This document shows positions 46,625 to 54,213 of a stretch of 64,000 nt of DNA, one piece after another (the stretch's first letter is position 1; every line of letters begins with the position of its first letter). This DNA comes from Cohaesibacter celericrescens (GTDB lineage Bacteria > Pseudomonadota > Alphaproteobacteria > Rhizobiales > Cohaesibacteraceae): NCBI RefSeq assembly GCF_002866925.1, contig NZ_PKUQ01000001.1, positions 434,001-498,000 on the forward strand. The letters run 5' to 3'. A program made the position numbers and the translations under genes. Under the pieces are notes generated by a model, which saw nothing but the letters and a program-made list of their open reading frames with translations, searched no databases and was not told the DNA's origin.

Positions 46625-47310
46625 GACGCCACCCCCAGTTTCTGAAACTCATTATCTGCCTTGGCAATACGCTTCTCAGCCACGTCGAACCACTCGCGCT
46701 CGATCTCGACGCCGATAAACTCCCGCCCCAACTTGGCAGCGGCCACGCCGGTGGAGCCGGACCCCATGAAAGGGTCAAACACACTCGCGCCTTCGTCTGT
46801 CGAATTGCGGATATAACGTTGCAGCAGCGGCCAAGGCTTCTCGGTCGGGTGATTGGTTTCATCCGGCCACGGCATTTCAACCAAAGACATCGAGCCGGGC
46901 TGATTGATGGTGAAGGCCTTGCCCTTGCCCAAAAACAGAACAAATTCGACCGGCTTCATATACCAGCGGTTCGGCATGGCGCTGCGCTTGTTCCACAGCA
47001 GCACATTATGCAGCCGGAACCCCGCGCGATCGGCGGCATTCATCGCCTCACGCAAATTCTTGTCATTGGTGAAAACATAGGCGTGCGATCGAGCAGCAAG
47101 AGACCGGAACAACAAATCCATGATCTCATCCCAGCTGATATCGCAGGTAACAGGCTGGCCTTTGTTGTTATAATCCTTCAGCCAGCCACCGCGCGGCGCG
47201 TCCGGATGAGGCGACTTGCCACCCATAGTCAGACGATAAGGCACGTCAGACACAGCACAGGCCGCATCCCGAACAACAATATCCCGCGCATCGGCATGAA
47301 AGAGGGTCAT
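46621..47310 (-). CDS. orphan DNA methyltransferase (N4/N6, beta class)
   Basis: The 229-residue protein has motif IV as DVPY (residues 22-25) before motif I as FDPFMGSGSTG (near 180), the beta-class order, and NHPTEKPWPLLQR between. It may methylate adenine or cytosine amino groups. No restriction enzyme is adjacent. It may protect phage DNA or regulate genes. The ATG at 47308-47310 overlaps the stop of the upstream PP-loop gene (TAATG), preferred to the frame start at 47340. Confidence 0.85.
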   Translation of the reverse strand: MTLFHADARDIVVRDAACAVSDVPYRLTMGGKSPHPDAPRGGWLKDYNNKGQPVTCDISWDEIMDLLFRSLAARSHAYVFTNDKNLREAMNAADRAGFRLHNVLLWNKRSAMPNRWYMKPVEFVLFLGKGKAFTINQPGSMSLVEMPWPDETNHPTEKPWPLLQRYIRNSTDEGASVFDPFMGSGSTGVAAAKLGREFIGVEIEREWFDVAEKRIAKADNEFQKLGVAS

Positions 47311-48134
47311 TAGAAACACTCCCCGCCATTTTTCTGGCACAGAGCATCTTCTTGCGACAGCACGAGATCACCCTGCCTATCCATGAACTCACGAAGTTGG
47401 CGACGGCTAAAGCGGTCTGAGAATTGTCTTCCTACACCTCTTTCATGCGCTTCCCACCATGCGTGACGGCTCGGTTGATCCCTCGCAATTGATGCCAGAA
47501 ATGCTTCTGATTTTAGAAAACACCCGTCGCAATTTCCGCCGATAGTTTTTCCGCCAAACACAGGCAAATCAAGATCAAACGATTGCGACCGCCAAAAGCT
47601 AAGCACCTTGTGGCGCGTGACACCAGCTTCACGTAACGGCAGCCATGTAGATGTTCTGTTATCTGCGTAGGGAGTACGATGGCTTTCATCTGCACGAAAC
47701 CCAACCGCCGAGACCCAACGCCGCCAGCCTTTTGAAACCAAATATCGCTTAGCCGTCTTAGTTTTCAATTCGGCAGAACACCATTTTCTAAATTGATTTG
47801 GCAGCGCCTTTTTTTTCGCAATCAGAGCATCGAATGGCTCACCATTCCGCGCCGCACCTTGATATCCAACGATCTCAAACAAAGGCATCATCGGCCGATA
47901 TTCTAGCCAAGTGACCATGACACCCCAACGCCGCCCGACTTCAGCAACAAAATCTAGTGTTTGAGGCATTTCGCGACCGGTGTTCTGGAAGGTCACTTCC
48001 ACCCGGTCTGGCAAATCGCCATTGGCCGAAAGGATCTCATGCAACATAAATGCCGATGTACGGCCACCTGAAAAGGCTATCTGGACATTACCCGCAGGCA
48101 ACAAATATCGCGCGTCGGCGTGGTGAAGGGTCAT
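47310..48134 (-). CDS. PP-loop ATPase, PAPS reductase-like
   Basis: The 274-residue product starts MTLHHADARYLLPAGNVQIA, then the PP-loop SGGRTS (residues 22-27). It retains WCSAELKTKTAKRYL and GNCDGCFLKS, cysteines that could hold a cluster, as in PAPS reductase-family enzymes acting in sulfur transfer. Such genes are common in phages and their substrate is unknown. Its coupling to the methyltransferase suggests nucleic acid modification. ATG at 48132-48134, with the stop of the upstream gene overlapping. Confidence 0.8.
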   Translation of the reverse strand: MTLHHADARYLLPAGNVQIAFSGGRTSAFMLHEILSANGDLPDRVEVTFQNTGREMPQTLDFVAEVGRRWGVMVTWLEYRPMMPLFEIVGYQGAARNGEPFDALIAKKKALPNQFRKWCSAELKTKTAKRYLVSKGWRRWVSAVGFRADESHRTPYADNRTSTWLPLREAGVTRHKVLSFWRSQSFDLDLPVFGGKTIGGNCDGCFLKSEAFLASIARDQPSRHAWWEAHERGVGRQFSDRFSRRQLREFMDRQGDLVLSQEDALCQKNGGECF

Positions 48135-48481
48135 TGCGCCACCTCTTCCAGACATTCCAGCCGATAAACAGGCACACCCCGTTGTTTTCGACTGACCGTC
48201 CAGCCGAAAGGCCGCAGCAGATTGCGCGCAAAGCACTTGTGCGTTTGCAATGCATTGTTGGCGTCCAGCGGCCCGCCGTCCGGTCCATCCCATATGTGAT
48301 TGATCAGCTGCTCAGACGTCATCCCCAAAGGGCGATCAAGCAAAGCAACGATAATTTTCTCGGCGTTAGAATTGGCAGACGGCCAACGCATCCGGATTGC
48401 CTCCAGCCCGCTCACCTTCCCTTTGCCATGACAGCAAGGACAAATGGACTCCGCGCCGCGCTCAGAGTGGTGTGAGGTCAT
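48131..48481 (-). CDS. zinc-ribbon and winged-helix regulator-like protein
   Basis: The 116-residue protein has a DnaJ-type CPCCHGKG near the N-terminus and a C-terminal part (LLDRPLGMTSEQLINHIWDG then RGVPVYRL) resembling a winged helix of response-regulator type. It may bind DNA. It overlaps both neighbours, in an operon of early minus-strand genes. Confidence 0.65.
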   Translation of the reverse strand: MTSHHSERGAESICPCCHGKGKVSGLEAIRMRWPSANSNAEKIIVALLDRPLGMTSEQLINHIWDGPDGGPLDANNALQTHKCFARNLLRPFGWTVSRKQRGVPVYRLECLEEVAQ

Positions 48482-49113
48482 TTGTCGGCCTCTTTTCCCA
48501 CGGTTCTTGCTTTATGCTCCAGCTTGGTAACTGCCATAATGACCGGCTTCAGGTCTGGATCCGCATGATCAAACCCACGTCCGTACCGGCCACACAGACG
48601 AGGCAACATGGCGCGAGGGATCTCGACCCAGTTATCAGGGTCTGTATTGGCCAGATTGCCATCAAGGCACTTGAGGCAATGACCCTCTTTTATTGGCCCG
48701 TTTTTTTGTTCCCAGAGCCAACGATGCTTCAACACATAGCGCCGTTCAAAGCCGGTATGCGGGTTGGTCTCATCCACACTGATTTCCACATAACCATCTT
48801 TTGACACACGTTCATGGCCCAGATAGTTGGCATTATGCGGCGTCTGGCCTTTCTTGAACTGGGTGCGAGCAGAGTTGGGATTGAAGGGCATTTTCTTGCC
48901 CTTGTTCAAAGGGATGTTTCCCTTTTCAATCAGGCCTGTCCGTCCTGTTTTCCAGCCATTGCGACTGCAAAGTGATTTGTAATTTTCAAAAGACACGTCA
49001 GGCCGGTTGAACAATTCAACAAATACCGCATGAGATTCCTTGCGCACATCGGTCTTATGCGCCTCGACCCAAGCCAGCTCAGCTTTGCTATAAATGATGC
49101 GTACGCCCTTCAT
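48478..49113 (-). CDS. HNH-family endonuclease-like protein
   Basis: The 211-residue protein carries YVLKHRWLWEQKNG then GHCLKCLDGNLANTDPDNW, the HNH pattern of phage nucleases. The N-terminal part (VRIIYSKAELAWVEAHKTD) may bind DNA. It could be a homing-type nuclease or help packaging or replication. Its overlap with the neighbours suggests it is a regular operon gene. Confidence 0.75.
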   Translation of the reverse strand: MKGVRIIYSKAELAWVEAHKTDVRKESHAVFVELFNRPDVSFENYKSLCSRNGWKTGRTGLIEKGNIPLNKGKKMPFNPNSARTQFKKGQTPHNANYLGHERVSKDGYVEISVDETNPHTGFERRYVLKHRWLWEQKNGPIKEGHCLKCLDGNLANTDPDNWVEIPRAMLPRLCGRYGRGFDHADPDLKPVIMAVTKLEHKARTVGKEADK

Positions 49114-49364
49114 TTGTCGCTCCCGTCTTCGATCAGTGGGAATGACTTGAGGTGACGCTTCACAAAGGCACCGTGGTTGACCATCAACTCAACGCCCTTC
49201 ACCTGAAGAGCTGCATTTTTGATGATCTGATCAGTGACCGAAACCAAAGCTCCTGTTCGGGCAACTTCTTTTTCAATGCCCTCTTGATCAAGCTCCTCAT
49301 CGCCAAGGCGCTCAAGCTGCATGAAAAGGTGATTATTCAAATCTGAAAGTTTGTTTTGCATCAC
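49110..49364 (-). CDS. conserved small phage protein
   Basis: The 84-residue protein (MMQNKLSDLNNHLFMQLERL) is mainly helical with charged residues. Similar proteins occur between regulators and HNH genes in alphaproteobacterial prophages. Function is not known. Overlaps of four bases at both ends. Confidence 0.65.
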   Translation of the reverse strand: MMQNKLSDLNNHLFMQLERLGDEELDQEGIEKEVARTGALVSVTDQIIKNAALQVKGVELMVNHGAFVKRHLKSFPLIEDGSDK

Positions 49365-49579
49365 GCCACCTCACTTTGTTGTTTGGCCTTGACCAGATCA
49401 TTCACCCGATCGCGCAACTCGATAAGCTCACCAAACGTGAGCAAACTGTCGCGGATATCGCGGTTCTGGAATGGACCGGCCGCGCGATAAAAGACGTTAC
49501 CGGACACCTGATCAGGCACCTCATAAACCGCGATCCGGCGCGTTGGTGTGAAGGTTTGTTTCTTGCGGCGATTACCCAT
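49361..49579 (-). CDS. small basic phage protein
   Basis: The 72-residue product (MGNRRKKQTFTPTRRIAVYE) is basic at its N-terminus with an acidic helical C-terminus (LTFGELIELRDRVNDLV). No family is recognised. It overlaps the DnaA-like gene's stop by eight bases. Confidence 0.6.
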   Translation of the reverse strand: MGNRRKKQTFTPTRRIAVYEVPDQVSGNVFYRAAGPFQNRDIRDSLLTFGELIELRDRVNDLVKAKQQSEVA

Positions 49580-50411
49580 GACGCGCTACCTCACCGTGAC
49601 GCAGGACTCTCTTGAAAGTCGCTGGCGCGAAATGCTGTCGCTGCGTTATCGGCGTCGGCTGTTTCACAGCCTTGCCTGTCTTGCCGAGTGTTTTTGCGTC
49701 GGCATTAAGAGCATCAGCTTGCTGCGCTGTCAGCCCGATTGATCGGGCATGCCCGTCGATCTGGTCGCGCACGGTTGCATGCGAGCATTTCAGCCAGCGC
49801 GCAATTTTTGAGATAAATTCGCCACGCTCTGTATAGAGCTTGTAAGACAGATGATTGCGGGCCGCAGTAGCCACATTCTGCTGACCAATGCCTTTAACAA
49901 TAGCCCACTCGGTGGTGCCATATTCGCCCGCCAAGGCCCGCACCAATGGCGCGATAGGCGTTGGCATTTTGGGTGGCTCTGGTGCCAGCGCCGGAACCTT
50001 GCCAGTCCATCGGTTGGCCAGCTTGCAAACGACCTGGGGCCTAAGCCCGAGGAGTTCAGACATTTCCTCATAGCCCATAGCCCAACGGTGGCGCAGCGCA
50101 TAACAAAGCTGTGACCGAGCAGCAGAGCCTTTGTGATAGGCCATCAAATCAGATAGGGAAAGATCGTGGTAGGCACAACATTCGCGCACCAGATGTTTGA
50201 TACGCCCATCAAGCAGCTTGAACCAAACCGGATCTGATGACGGGATTTCTGTTTCGTCCGAATCCGTGGCTCCGCGTGGTCGTCCGCCCTGTATCGCATA
50301 TATATCAGCCAAGATATTCGGGCTGTCAGGATAATCCAGAGCAATGCGGCGCGGACTGTTGCCACGGGTCAGCCGCTGGCGAATGCGGGCTGCTTCTTGC
50401 GGGTTGATCAT
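49572..50411 (-). CDS. DnaA domain IV-like DNA-binding protein, replication-linked
   Basis: The 279-residue protein has two helical modules that look like DnaA C-terminal DNA-binding domains: RSQLCYALRHRWAMGYEEMS with LLGLRPQVVCKLANRW, and ARNHLSYKLYTERGEF with IARWLKCSHATVRDQIDG. The segment between them is Pro-rich. With the iteron cluster about 6 kb downstream, an initiator role is possible. That is inference from layout only. Confidence 0.55.
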   Translation of the reverse strand: MINPQEAARIRQRLTRGNSPRRIALDYPDSPNILADIYAIQGGRPRGATDSDETEIPSSDPVWFKLLDGRIKHLVRECCAYHDLSLSDLMAYHKGSAARSQLCYALRHRWAMGYEEMSELLGLRPQVVCKLANRWTGKVPALAPEPPKMPTPIAPLVRALAGEYGTTEWAIVKGIGQQNVATAARNHLSYKLYTERGEFISKIARWLKCSHATVRDQIDGHARSIGLTAQQADALNADAKTLGKTGKAVKQPTPITQRQHFAPATFKRVLRHGEVARHG

Positions 50412-50893
50412 TGCTCGCTCTCCTCAATCAGTTTGATGGATTGGTCCATACCGACCAACACGCTCAACGCATCGGCAATTTCCTTGCGCAGCTGGTGCTG
50501 GCGGGCCTCATCGCGCGAGACACAGCCGTCATCAGCGAGGCAAACACCTATTTTTTGACTGATTTCGCCGATCTCTTTGAACATCTGCGCCAGCTGCTGG
50601 TTGATGTCGCCTTCCCAGCGTCCATCGGGCAGCTTGACGATTTCATAGCCCTGAAGCTGGACAAGTGCGCGGCTGACAATCGGCTCGCCAATGTCTTTTT
50701 CCAGATCGGCGATCACATCAGCAGGCATCCAGTCAGCACCGTGTGGCTGGCCATAACGGGCCAATTGCGCCTGATTGACCCGCGTGATTTCAGAAGCACA
50801 TTCAATGCCGCCCGCCTTTTTGACGATGTCACGACACCGGCGGCGCAAGCGCAAATAAAGCTCGTTAGAAAACTGACGACCCATAGATTTCAT
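50408..50893 (-). CDS. phage regulatory protein, CII-like
   Basis: The 161-residue product (MKSMGRQFSNELYLRLRRRC) has an N-terminal helix-turn-helix-like part (GIECASEITRVNQAQLARYG) followed by MPADVIADLEKDIGEP, a phrase frequent in phage regulators next to cro. It probably regulates early genes, but the target is unknown. It follows the Cro-like gene by one small gene. Confidence 0.6.
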   Translation of the reverse strand: MKSMGRQFSNELYLRLRRRCRDIVKKAGGIECASEITRVNQAQLARYGQPHGADWMPADVIADLEKDIGEPIVSRALVQLQGYEIVKLPDGRWEGDINQQLAQMFKEIGEISQKIGVCLADDGCVSRDEARQHQLRKEIADALSVLVGMDQSIKLIEESEQ

Positions 50894-51138
50894 GATAAAT
50901 CCCCCGAAACTCTATCGATGACAGGCGTCGGGCAGTCCTTCAGACTGCCCGCAAAACACATCCAGACAGGAGCTAGATCATGGTAAGGAAACTCAACCAC
51001 ACCCTCAGCTTCAGCCAGAAACCGGTTAACAAAAGCACTAAATTGAGGGGCAAGCGGATCGATGAACAGCTCAGCCTGATCGCGCGAGCTCACATCACCG
51101 GAGCCGTTTTGGCCGGTTTGAACATTAGAGAGGATCAT
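50890..51138 (-). CDS. small phage protein after the Cro-like gene
   Basis: Starting at ATG 51136-51138 (GGAG upstream) this gives an 82-residue protein (MILSNVQTGQNGSGDVSS). No domain is recognised. A long inverted repeat (GGGCAGTC with GACTGCCC) lies within its last codons near 50930-50953, without a T-run. The frame extending to 51198 overlaps the Cro-like gene and is less likely. Confidence 0.55.
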   Translation of the reverse strand: MILSNVQTGQNGSGDVSSRDQAELFIDPLAPQFSAFVNRFLAEAEGVVEFPYHDLAPVWMCFAGSLKDCPTPVIDRVSGDLS

Positions 51139-51142
51139 CCGC

Positions 51143-51367
51143 CTACTCCGCAGCAGAATGAGGGAGGCGATAAAACTGATTAGGCAAAAGAGCCCCATTG
51201 GTTTTGTCGATAATGCGCTGCATCAACTCGGAGCTTGGCGGACGGTTATCATTAATGATGCGGGATATTGTTGTGTCTGCACATCCGAACCGGTGTCCAG
51301 CTTCCGTGAGCGTAATATTTTCACGGGCTAGATAACTAGCGAGAGGGTGCTGTTTAGCGGATATCAT
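51143..51367 (-). CDS. Cro-like helix-turn-helix protein
   Basis: The 74-residue protein from ATG 51365-51367 has the helix-turn-helix LTEAGHRFGCADTTISRIIN and a short tail. It is divergent from the C1-like repressor, and two CTGC-N6-GCAG operators lie in its leader (51382-51395, 51406-51419). It would be the lytic-side regulator of the minus-strand genes. The longer frame (to 51427) covers the operators and is rejected. Confidence 0.82.
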   Translation of the reverse strand: MISAKQHPLASYLARENITLTEAGHRFGCADTTISRIINDNRPPSSELMQRIIDKTNGALLPNQFYRLPHSAAE

Positions 51368-51381
51368 CACATAACTCCATT

Positions 51382-51475
51382 CTGCCTTTATGCAGACTAG
51401 ACTGCCTGCACTAATGCAGATTGTCAAGCCTTATAAGCAGAATGCATGTTGATGAAAAATACTGCATAATTGCAG
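51382..51475. promoter_or_regulatory. immunity operators OR-like, three CTGC-N6-GCAG sites
   Basis: CTGCCTTTATGCAG (51382-51395), CTGCACTAATGCAG (51406-51419) and CTGCATAATTGCAG (51462-51475) lie between the divergent cro-like and repressor genes. On the minus strand TTGACA (51422-51427) is a good -35 for the cro-like gene, placing one operator between -35 and start. The third overlaps the likely repressor promoter (TTGATG at 51449-51454), suggesting autoregulation. Confidence 0.8.
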
Positions 51476-51489
51476 AATAAAAACCAACG

Positions 51490-52293
51490 ATGGGAAATCC
51501 GATGAAACCAGCAACCCAAAAAGCCCGTCAACAACTCATTCTTGCATTGAAAATAACAGGCCTAAGCTCGAACGCTCTTTCCAAGCAAACAGGAGTAGCT
51601 GACACCACCTTGTCTCGTTTAGAAAAATCAGACAACCCGCCCGAGCCTCGCGTTTCAACAGTAGAAGGCATTGACTTAGCCGTACACAAACACATCGCCA
51701 GCGGCGATGCGACAGAAGAACAAGTCGCCATCTATGAAAAGGAGTATTTGCCACTCCAAGGAGTACGAAGCACTCCATACACAGAACCGCAAACACAAAG
51801 TGTTGTGCCAGCTCAAATCGAGCGAAATCATATGTCCGATTTTCAAACAGATCCGCGCACAATTCCCGTGATGGGCACAGCAGCAGGGTCTGCCCTCGGC
51901 TCATTCGAGATCGGCTCGGACATCATAGACAGGGTGCGCTGTCCGCCAAATCTGGTCGGAATCAAGGGGATTTATGGTATTGTTGTTGTCGGAGAAAGCA
52001 TGGTGCCCGAGCACAAGCCAGGCGACCTACGCATTATCCATCCAGGAAGACCACCTCAGCCCGGCGATAGCGTGGTGATACAGACCTACAATGCAGCGAC
52101 AGACACACGAGAAGCTTTTATAAAGATATTGGTCAAAGCCAACGGCAAAGAGGTGAAGTGCCGCCAACACAATCCCCCCATGGAAATAACCTATATCCAG
52201 CCAAACGGCGACCCAGAGAAAAACAACGGCAAACAAACCTATGTGCTCAAGGTGCACAAGGTTTTGACCGTCAACGAACTACACGGTTTTTAG
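51490..52293 (+). CDS. C1-like prophage repressor, S24 peptidase type
   Basis: The 267-residue protein has an N-terminal helix-turn-helix (SSNALSKQTGVADTTLSRLE, about 26-45) and a C-terminal S24 self-cleavage domain: cleavage site TAAGSA (A132-G133), S170 in VVVGESMVP and K212 in EAFIKILVK. RecA-stimulated self-cleavage on DNA damage would induce the prophage. It is divergent from the Cro-like gene over shared operators. A second ATG at 51502 is possible. Confidence 0.93.
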   Translation: MGNPMKPATQKARQQLILALKITGLSSNALSKQTGVADTTLSRLEKSDNPPEPRVSTVEGIDLAVHKHIASGDATEEQVAIYEKEYLPLQGVRSTPYTEPQTQSVVPAQIERNHMSDFQTDPRTIPVMGTAAGSALGSFEIGSDIIDRVRCPPNLVGIKGIYGIVVVGESMVPEHKPGDLRIIHPGRPPQPGDSVVIQTYNAATDTREAFIKILVKANGKEVKCRQHNPPMEITYIQPNGDPEKNNGKQTYVLKVHKVLTVNELHGF

Positions 52294-52330
52294 ACAAATA
52301 AAAGCCCGCAATAAGCGGGCTTTTATTTGT
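52294..52330. terminator. bidirectional terminator after the repressor gene
   Basis: A perfect 16-bp inverted repeat, ACAAATAAAAGCCCGC and its complement, with loop AATAA. It has A-tract and T-tract on both sides, so it can stop transcripts from both the repressor gene and the converging SWIM-motif gene. Confidence 0.92.
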
Positions 52331-52345
52331 CGCAACATGGCATCA

Positions 52346-53236
52346 TCAATACATCCCCTTATCCATCTCACGGCCCAACTGTTTTTTAAGGTCACGCTCC
52401 CTCTTTGCCCACCGGGCCTTTTCTGTCGCAGCCTTTGCTATCTCTTCAATATGTTTCGGAAATTTGGTTTTGGAAAATGCGCCAAGGACCACATCCAGAT
52501 CACTCTCGTTACTTGACAGCACATTGCCAACCTCCCCACTAAGCAAATCCAGCCTATGCCGACACATGCCACCATACGCACCAGCAGCACAGGTGCAGCG
52601 CATCGAAAACTTCCCCTCACTCATCTCGACGGTAACGAAATAAGAATCACCCTTCGACCCCTCGACCTCAAATGTGATTTCGTCCATATTCTTGACCTCC
52701 CCCAATCCATTTCGCAACACACCAACAAAGCCTTCTTGCGTGAAACGAAGACGCTCGACCACCCCAGAAGACCAGTCATGGTGTTTTATTATCAACTCCC
52801 CACCATCAACAGCCTCAACAACCAATGAGTGACCCTTAGGGTTTTTAGGCCACGGCTCGCACGCCAGCGACCGGCTAGAGTGGACAAGATCCCCCACCGA
52901 AAACGCCCAATCAGGCCTCTTTCCTTGCGTCATAAGCTCAATAGTATCGGTGATGGGTTTATTGGTTTTTGGATCAATGACATCACGCCCTGTATTCCGG
53001 TCTTGTCGGCGCACCTTCCACGTCGACACAGACAAATCCAGCGCATCGTTAAACGCCGGCAACGGAACAAAAAACGCCCAGCCATCACAAAATGCCTCTG
53101 GGTTAACAATATGCACCCGGCTCGCTCTGGCATTATTTACCTTTTCCGATGGATTAAAAATAAACACGACAAGCCCCGCGAACACTGAGACACCCAACCA
53201 CAACGCGAGCCTACACGCAGCTTCACAACCAGACAA
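52346..53236 (-). CDS. membrane-anchored protein with SWIM zinc motif, lysogeny region
   Basis: The 296-residue product has an N-terminal membrane helix (about 10-27), a region rich in beta strands and a SWIM motif C-x-C-x8-C-x-H (C214, C216, C225, H227, in RCTCAAGAYGGMCRHRL). The C-terminus is very basic and helical. SWIM domains bind DNA or proteins. The start is not ATG: TTG at 53236 or GTG at 53188. It lies between repressor and early operon, where lysogenic-conversion or exclusion genes are usual. Confidence 0.65.
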   Translation of the reverse strand: MSGCEAACRLALWLGVSVFAGLVVFIFNPSEKVNNARASRVHIVNPEAFCDGWAFFVPLPAFNDALDLSVSTWKVRRQDRNTGRDVIDPKTNKPITDTIELMTQGKRPDWAFSVGDLVHSSRSLACEPWPKNPKGHSLVVEAVDGGELIIKHHDWSSGVVERLRFTQEGFVGVLRNGLGEVKNMDEITFEVEGSKGDSYFVTVEMSEGKFSMRCTCAAGAYGGMCRHRLDLLSGEVGNVLSSNESDLDVVLGAFSKTKFPKHIEEIAKAATEKARWAKRERDLKKQLGREMDKGMY

Positions 53237-53297
53237 GCAAAAAAGCGAGTCGGAACAACGCGTTATGCATTGCCTGCATTAATGCCGATATTTTGAC

Positions 53298-53343
53298 TTG
53301 ACAATTCTGCATAATTGCAACTTAATGTTCTGCATTAGAGCCG
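53298..53343 (+). promoter_or_regulatory. early plus-strand promoter with operators
   Basis: TTGACA (53298-53303) and CTTAAT (53321-53326) are spaced by 17 bases. The operator CTGCATAATTGCAA (53307-53320) fills the spacer, and a weaker copy, CTGCATTAGAGCCG (53330-53343), follows. These match the sites at the repressor promoter, so the repressor should shut off the whole plus-strand early operon including the integrase. Confidence 0.8.
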
Positions 53344-53357
53344 AATTGGAGCGTATC

Positions 53358-53615
53358 ATGTCCCCTGAACCACAACTCAGCCATGCACCACACCTTCCCA
53401 GTCGCCGCGTCCCCAGCCCAGCAGACACAGCCGTCATCAACGGCAAACGCTATCGCTGGCCTTCGCGCTATTCGTGGAAGCAGCTCAGCAGCACGGCTGA
53501 CGCGACAACCATCCGTATCATTCTAAGCCGATGGTTTTCCGGAGCGGAGCCTCCAGTCTTTATGCAAGATTCTGAACGGGCCGCATTGGCCTTTCTAAAA
53601 CGCGCAAACGCTTGA
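53358..53615 (+). CDS. small early protein, first of the plus-strand operon
   Basis: The 85-residue protein from ATG 53358 (TGGAGC before it) begins MSPEPQLSHAPHLPSRRVPS and contains RYRWPSRYSWKQLSSTADAT, which may fold like an excisionase-type helix-turn-helix. The longer frame covers the operators and is rejected. As the first repressor-controlled gene an Xis or regulatory role is possible, but not shown. Confidence 0.6.
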   Translation: MSPEPQLSHAPHLPSRRVPSPADTAVINGKRYRWPSRYSWKQLSSTADATTIRIILSRWFSGAEPPVFMQDSERAALAFLKRANA

Positions 53616-53734
53616 TCCTCCCTTGCCCACCAAGACGGGCAGACAGGAGCGAGATGAGGCCTGTTCCTCCCACCTCACCTCGCTCCAATTCAACGTTCAC
53701 CACTCGCGGGCTTTGTATTGCGTGCCCGCACTTC

Positions 53735-53808
53735 AGGCAAGGCCATTGGCCGACGCCGATCGCAAGCGCATAGCGCGCGCCAGTTCATCGCAAGTGATGA
53801 ACGAGAGC
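53735..53808 (+). repeat. two-hairpin prophage element, copy C
   Basis: CAGGCAA, stem 1 GGCC-att-GGCC (53741-53751), linker GACGCCG, AGCGC, GCGCCA, then stem 2 GTTCATC-gcaagt-GATGAAC (53783-53802) and GAGAGC. It is 21 bases from the ATG of the next gene candidate. Confidence 0.75.
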
Positions 53809-53829
53809 CTCTTAAACCGGAGTCCAGTC

Positions 53830-54108
53830 ATGACCTGCTACCTCCCCACCAGCCAGCCCCGCTTTGAGCATCGGCGCCTTGCTTTGGCTTCTGCATTGGC
53901 CAGCACAGCGCTGCACACGTTGTTTGATGTCAGGCAAGGCGGATGCGCCGCCGACGCCGACAACCAGCGCCAGTCAATTGCAAAGCAAATGACGAGAGCA
54001 CCACGGGCTAATGAATGGGTCACATGCCTCAAACATTTGCCTGCGCTGGGCTTCACGCTCGCCGGCACAACCACTTTCACCTTTTTCATCATCGCAATCG
54101 GAACCTAG
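53830..54108 (+). CDS. small protein with C-terminal membrane segment (uncertain)
   Basis: The 92-residue frame starts at ATG 53830 with GGAG seven bases upstream. Its N-terminal part (FEHRRLALASALASTALHTL) is helical, the middle is an in-frame translation of element copy D, and the end (TTTFTFFIIAIGT) is hydrophobic. Either a gene that has absorbed the element, or two shorter pieces. Between two early genes, and no family recognised. Confidence 0.35.
   Translation: MTCYLPTSQPRFEHRRLALASALASTALHTLFDVRQGGCAADADNQRQSIAKQMTRAPRANEWVTCLKHLPALGFTLAGTTTFTFFIIAIGT
53931..53999 (+). repeat. two-hairpin prophage element, copy D
   Basis: CAGGCAA, stem 1 GGCG-gatg-CGCC (53938-53949), linker GACGCCG, CAGCGCCA, stem 2 GTCA-A-TTGC-aaa-GCAA-A-TGAC (53973-53993) and GAGAGC. 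Stem 2 is nearly identical to A2. It lies inside a possible reading frame. Confidence 0.75.
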
Positions 54109-54184
54109 GCAAGGCGCGGAGCGCCGCCGCCGAACGCAAGCGCATAGCGCGCGCCAGTTCCTCGCGCAAGCGAAGAACGAGAGA
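54107..54184 (+). repeat. two-hairpin prophage element, copy E
   Basis: TAGGCAA, stem 1 GGCGC-gga-GCGCC (54113-54125), GCCGCCG, CATAGCGCGCGCCA, stem 2 GTTC-C-TCGC-gcaa-GCGA-A-GAAC (54157-54178), GAGA. The first base overlaps the TAG stop of the frame before. It precedes the gene at 54214 by 29 bases. Confidence 0.75.
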
Positions 54185-54213
54185 CCTAACCGCACCAAGA
54201 GAAAGCCAAAACA

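Noticed and set aside
46621-48134. Complete Dnd-type phosphorothioation system
   Set aside because: Only a PP-loop protein and a methyltransferase are present; no DndA/IscS, DndB, DndD or DndE homologues are seen.
50930-50953. Terminator hairpin within the end of the gene at 50890-51138
   Set aside because: The stem is good but lies in coding sequence and no T-run follows on the minus strand, so termination is not supported.
53623-53829. Upstream extension of the small gene at 53830
   Set aside because: It reads through element copy C and has no own ribosome site; the ATG at 53830 follows GGAG.
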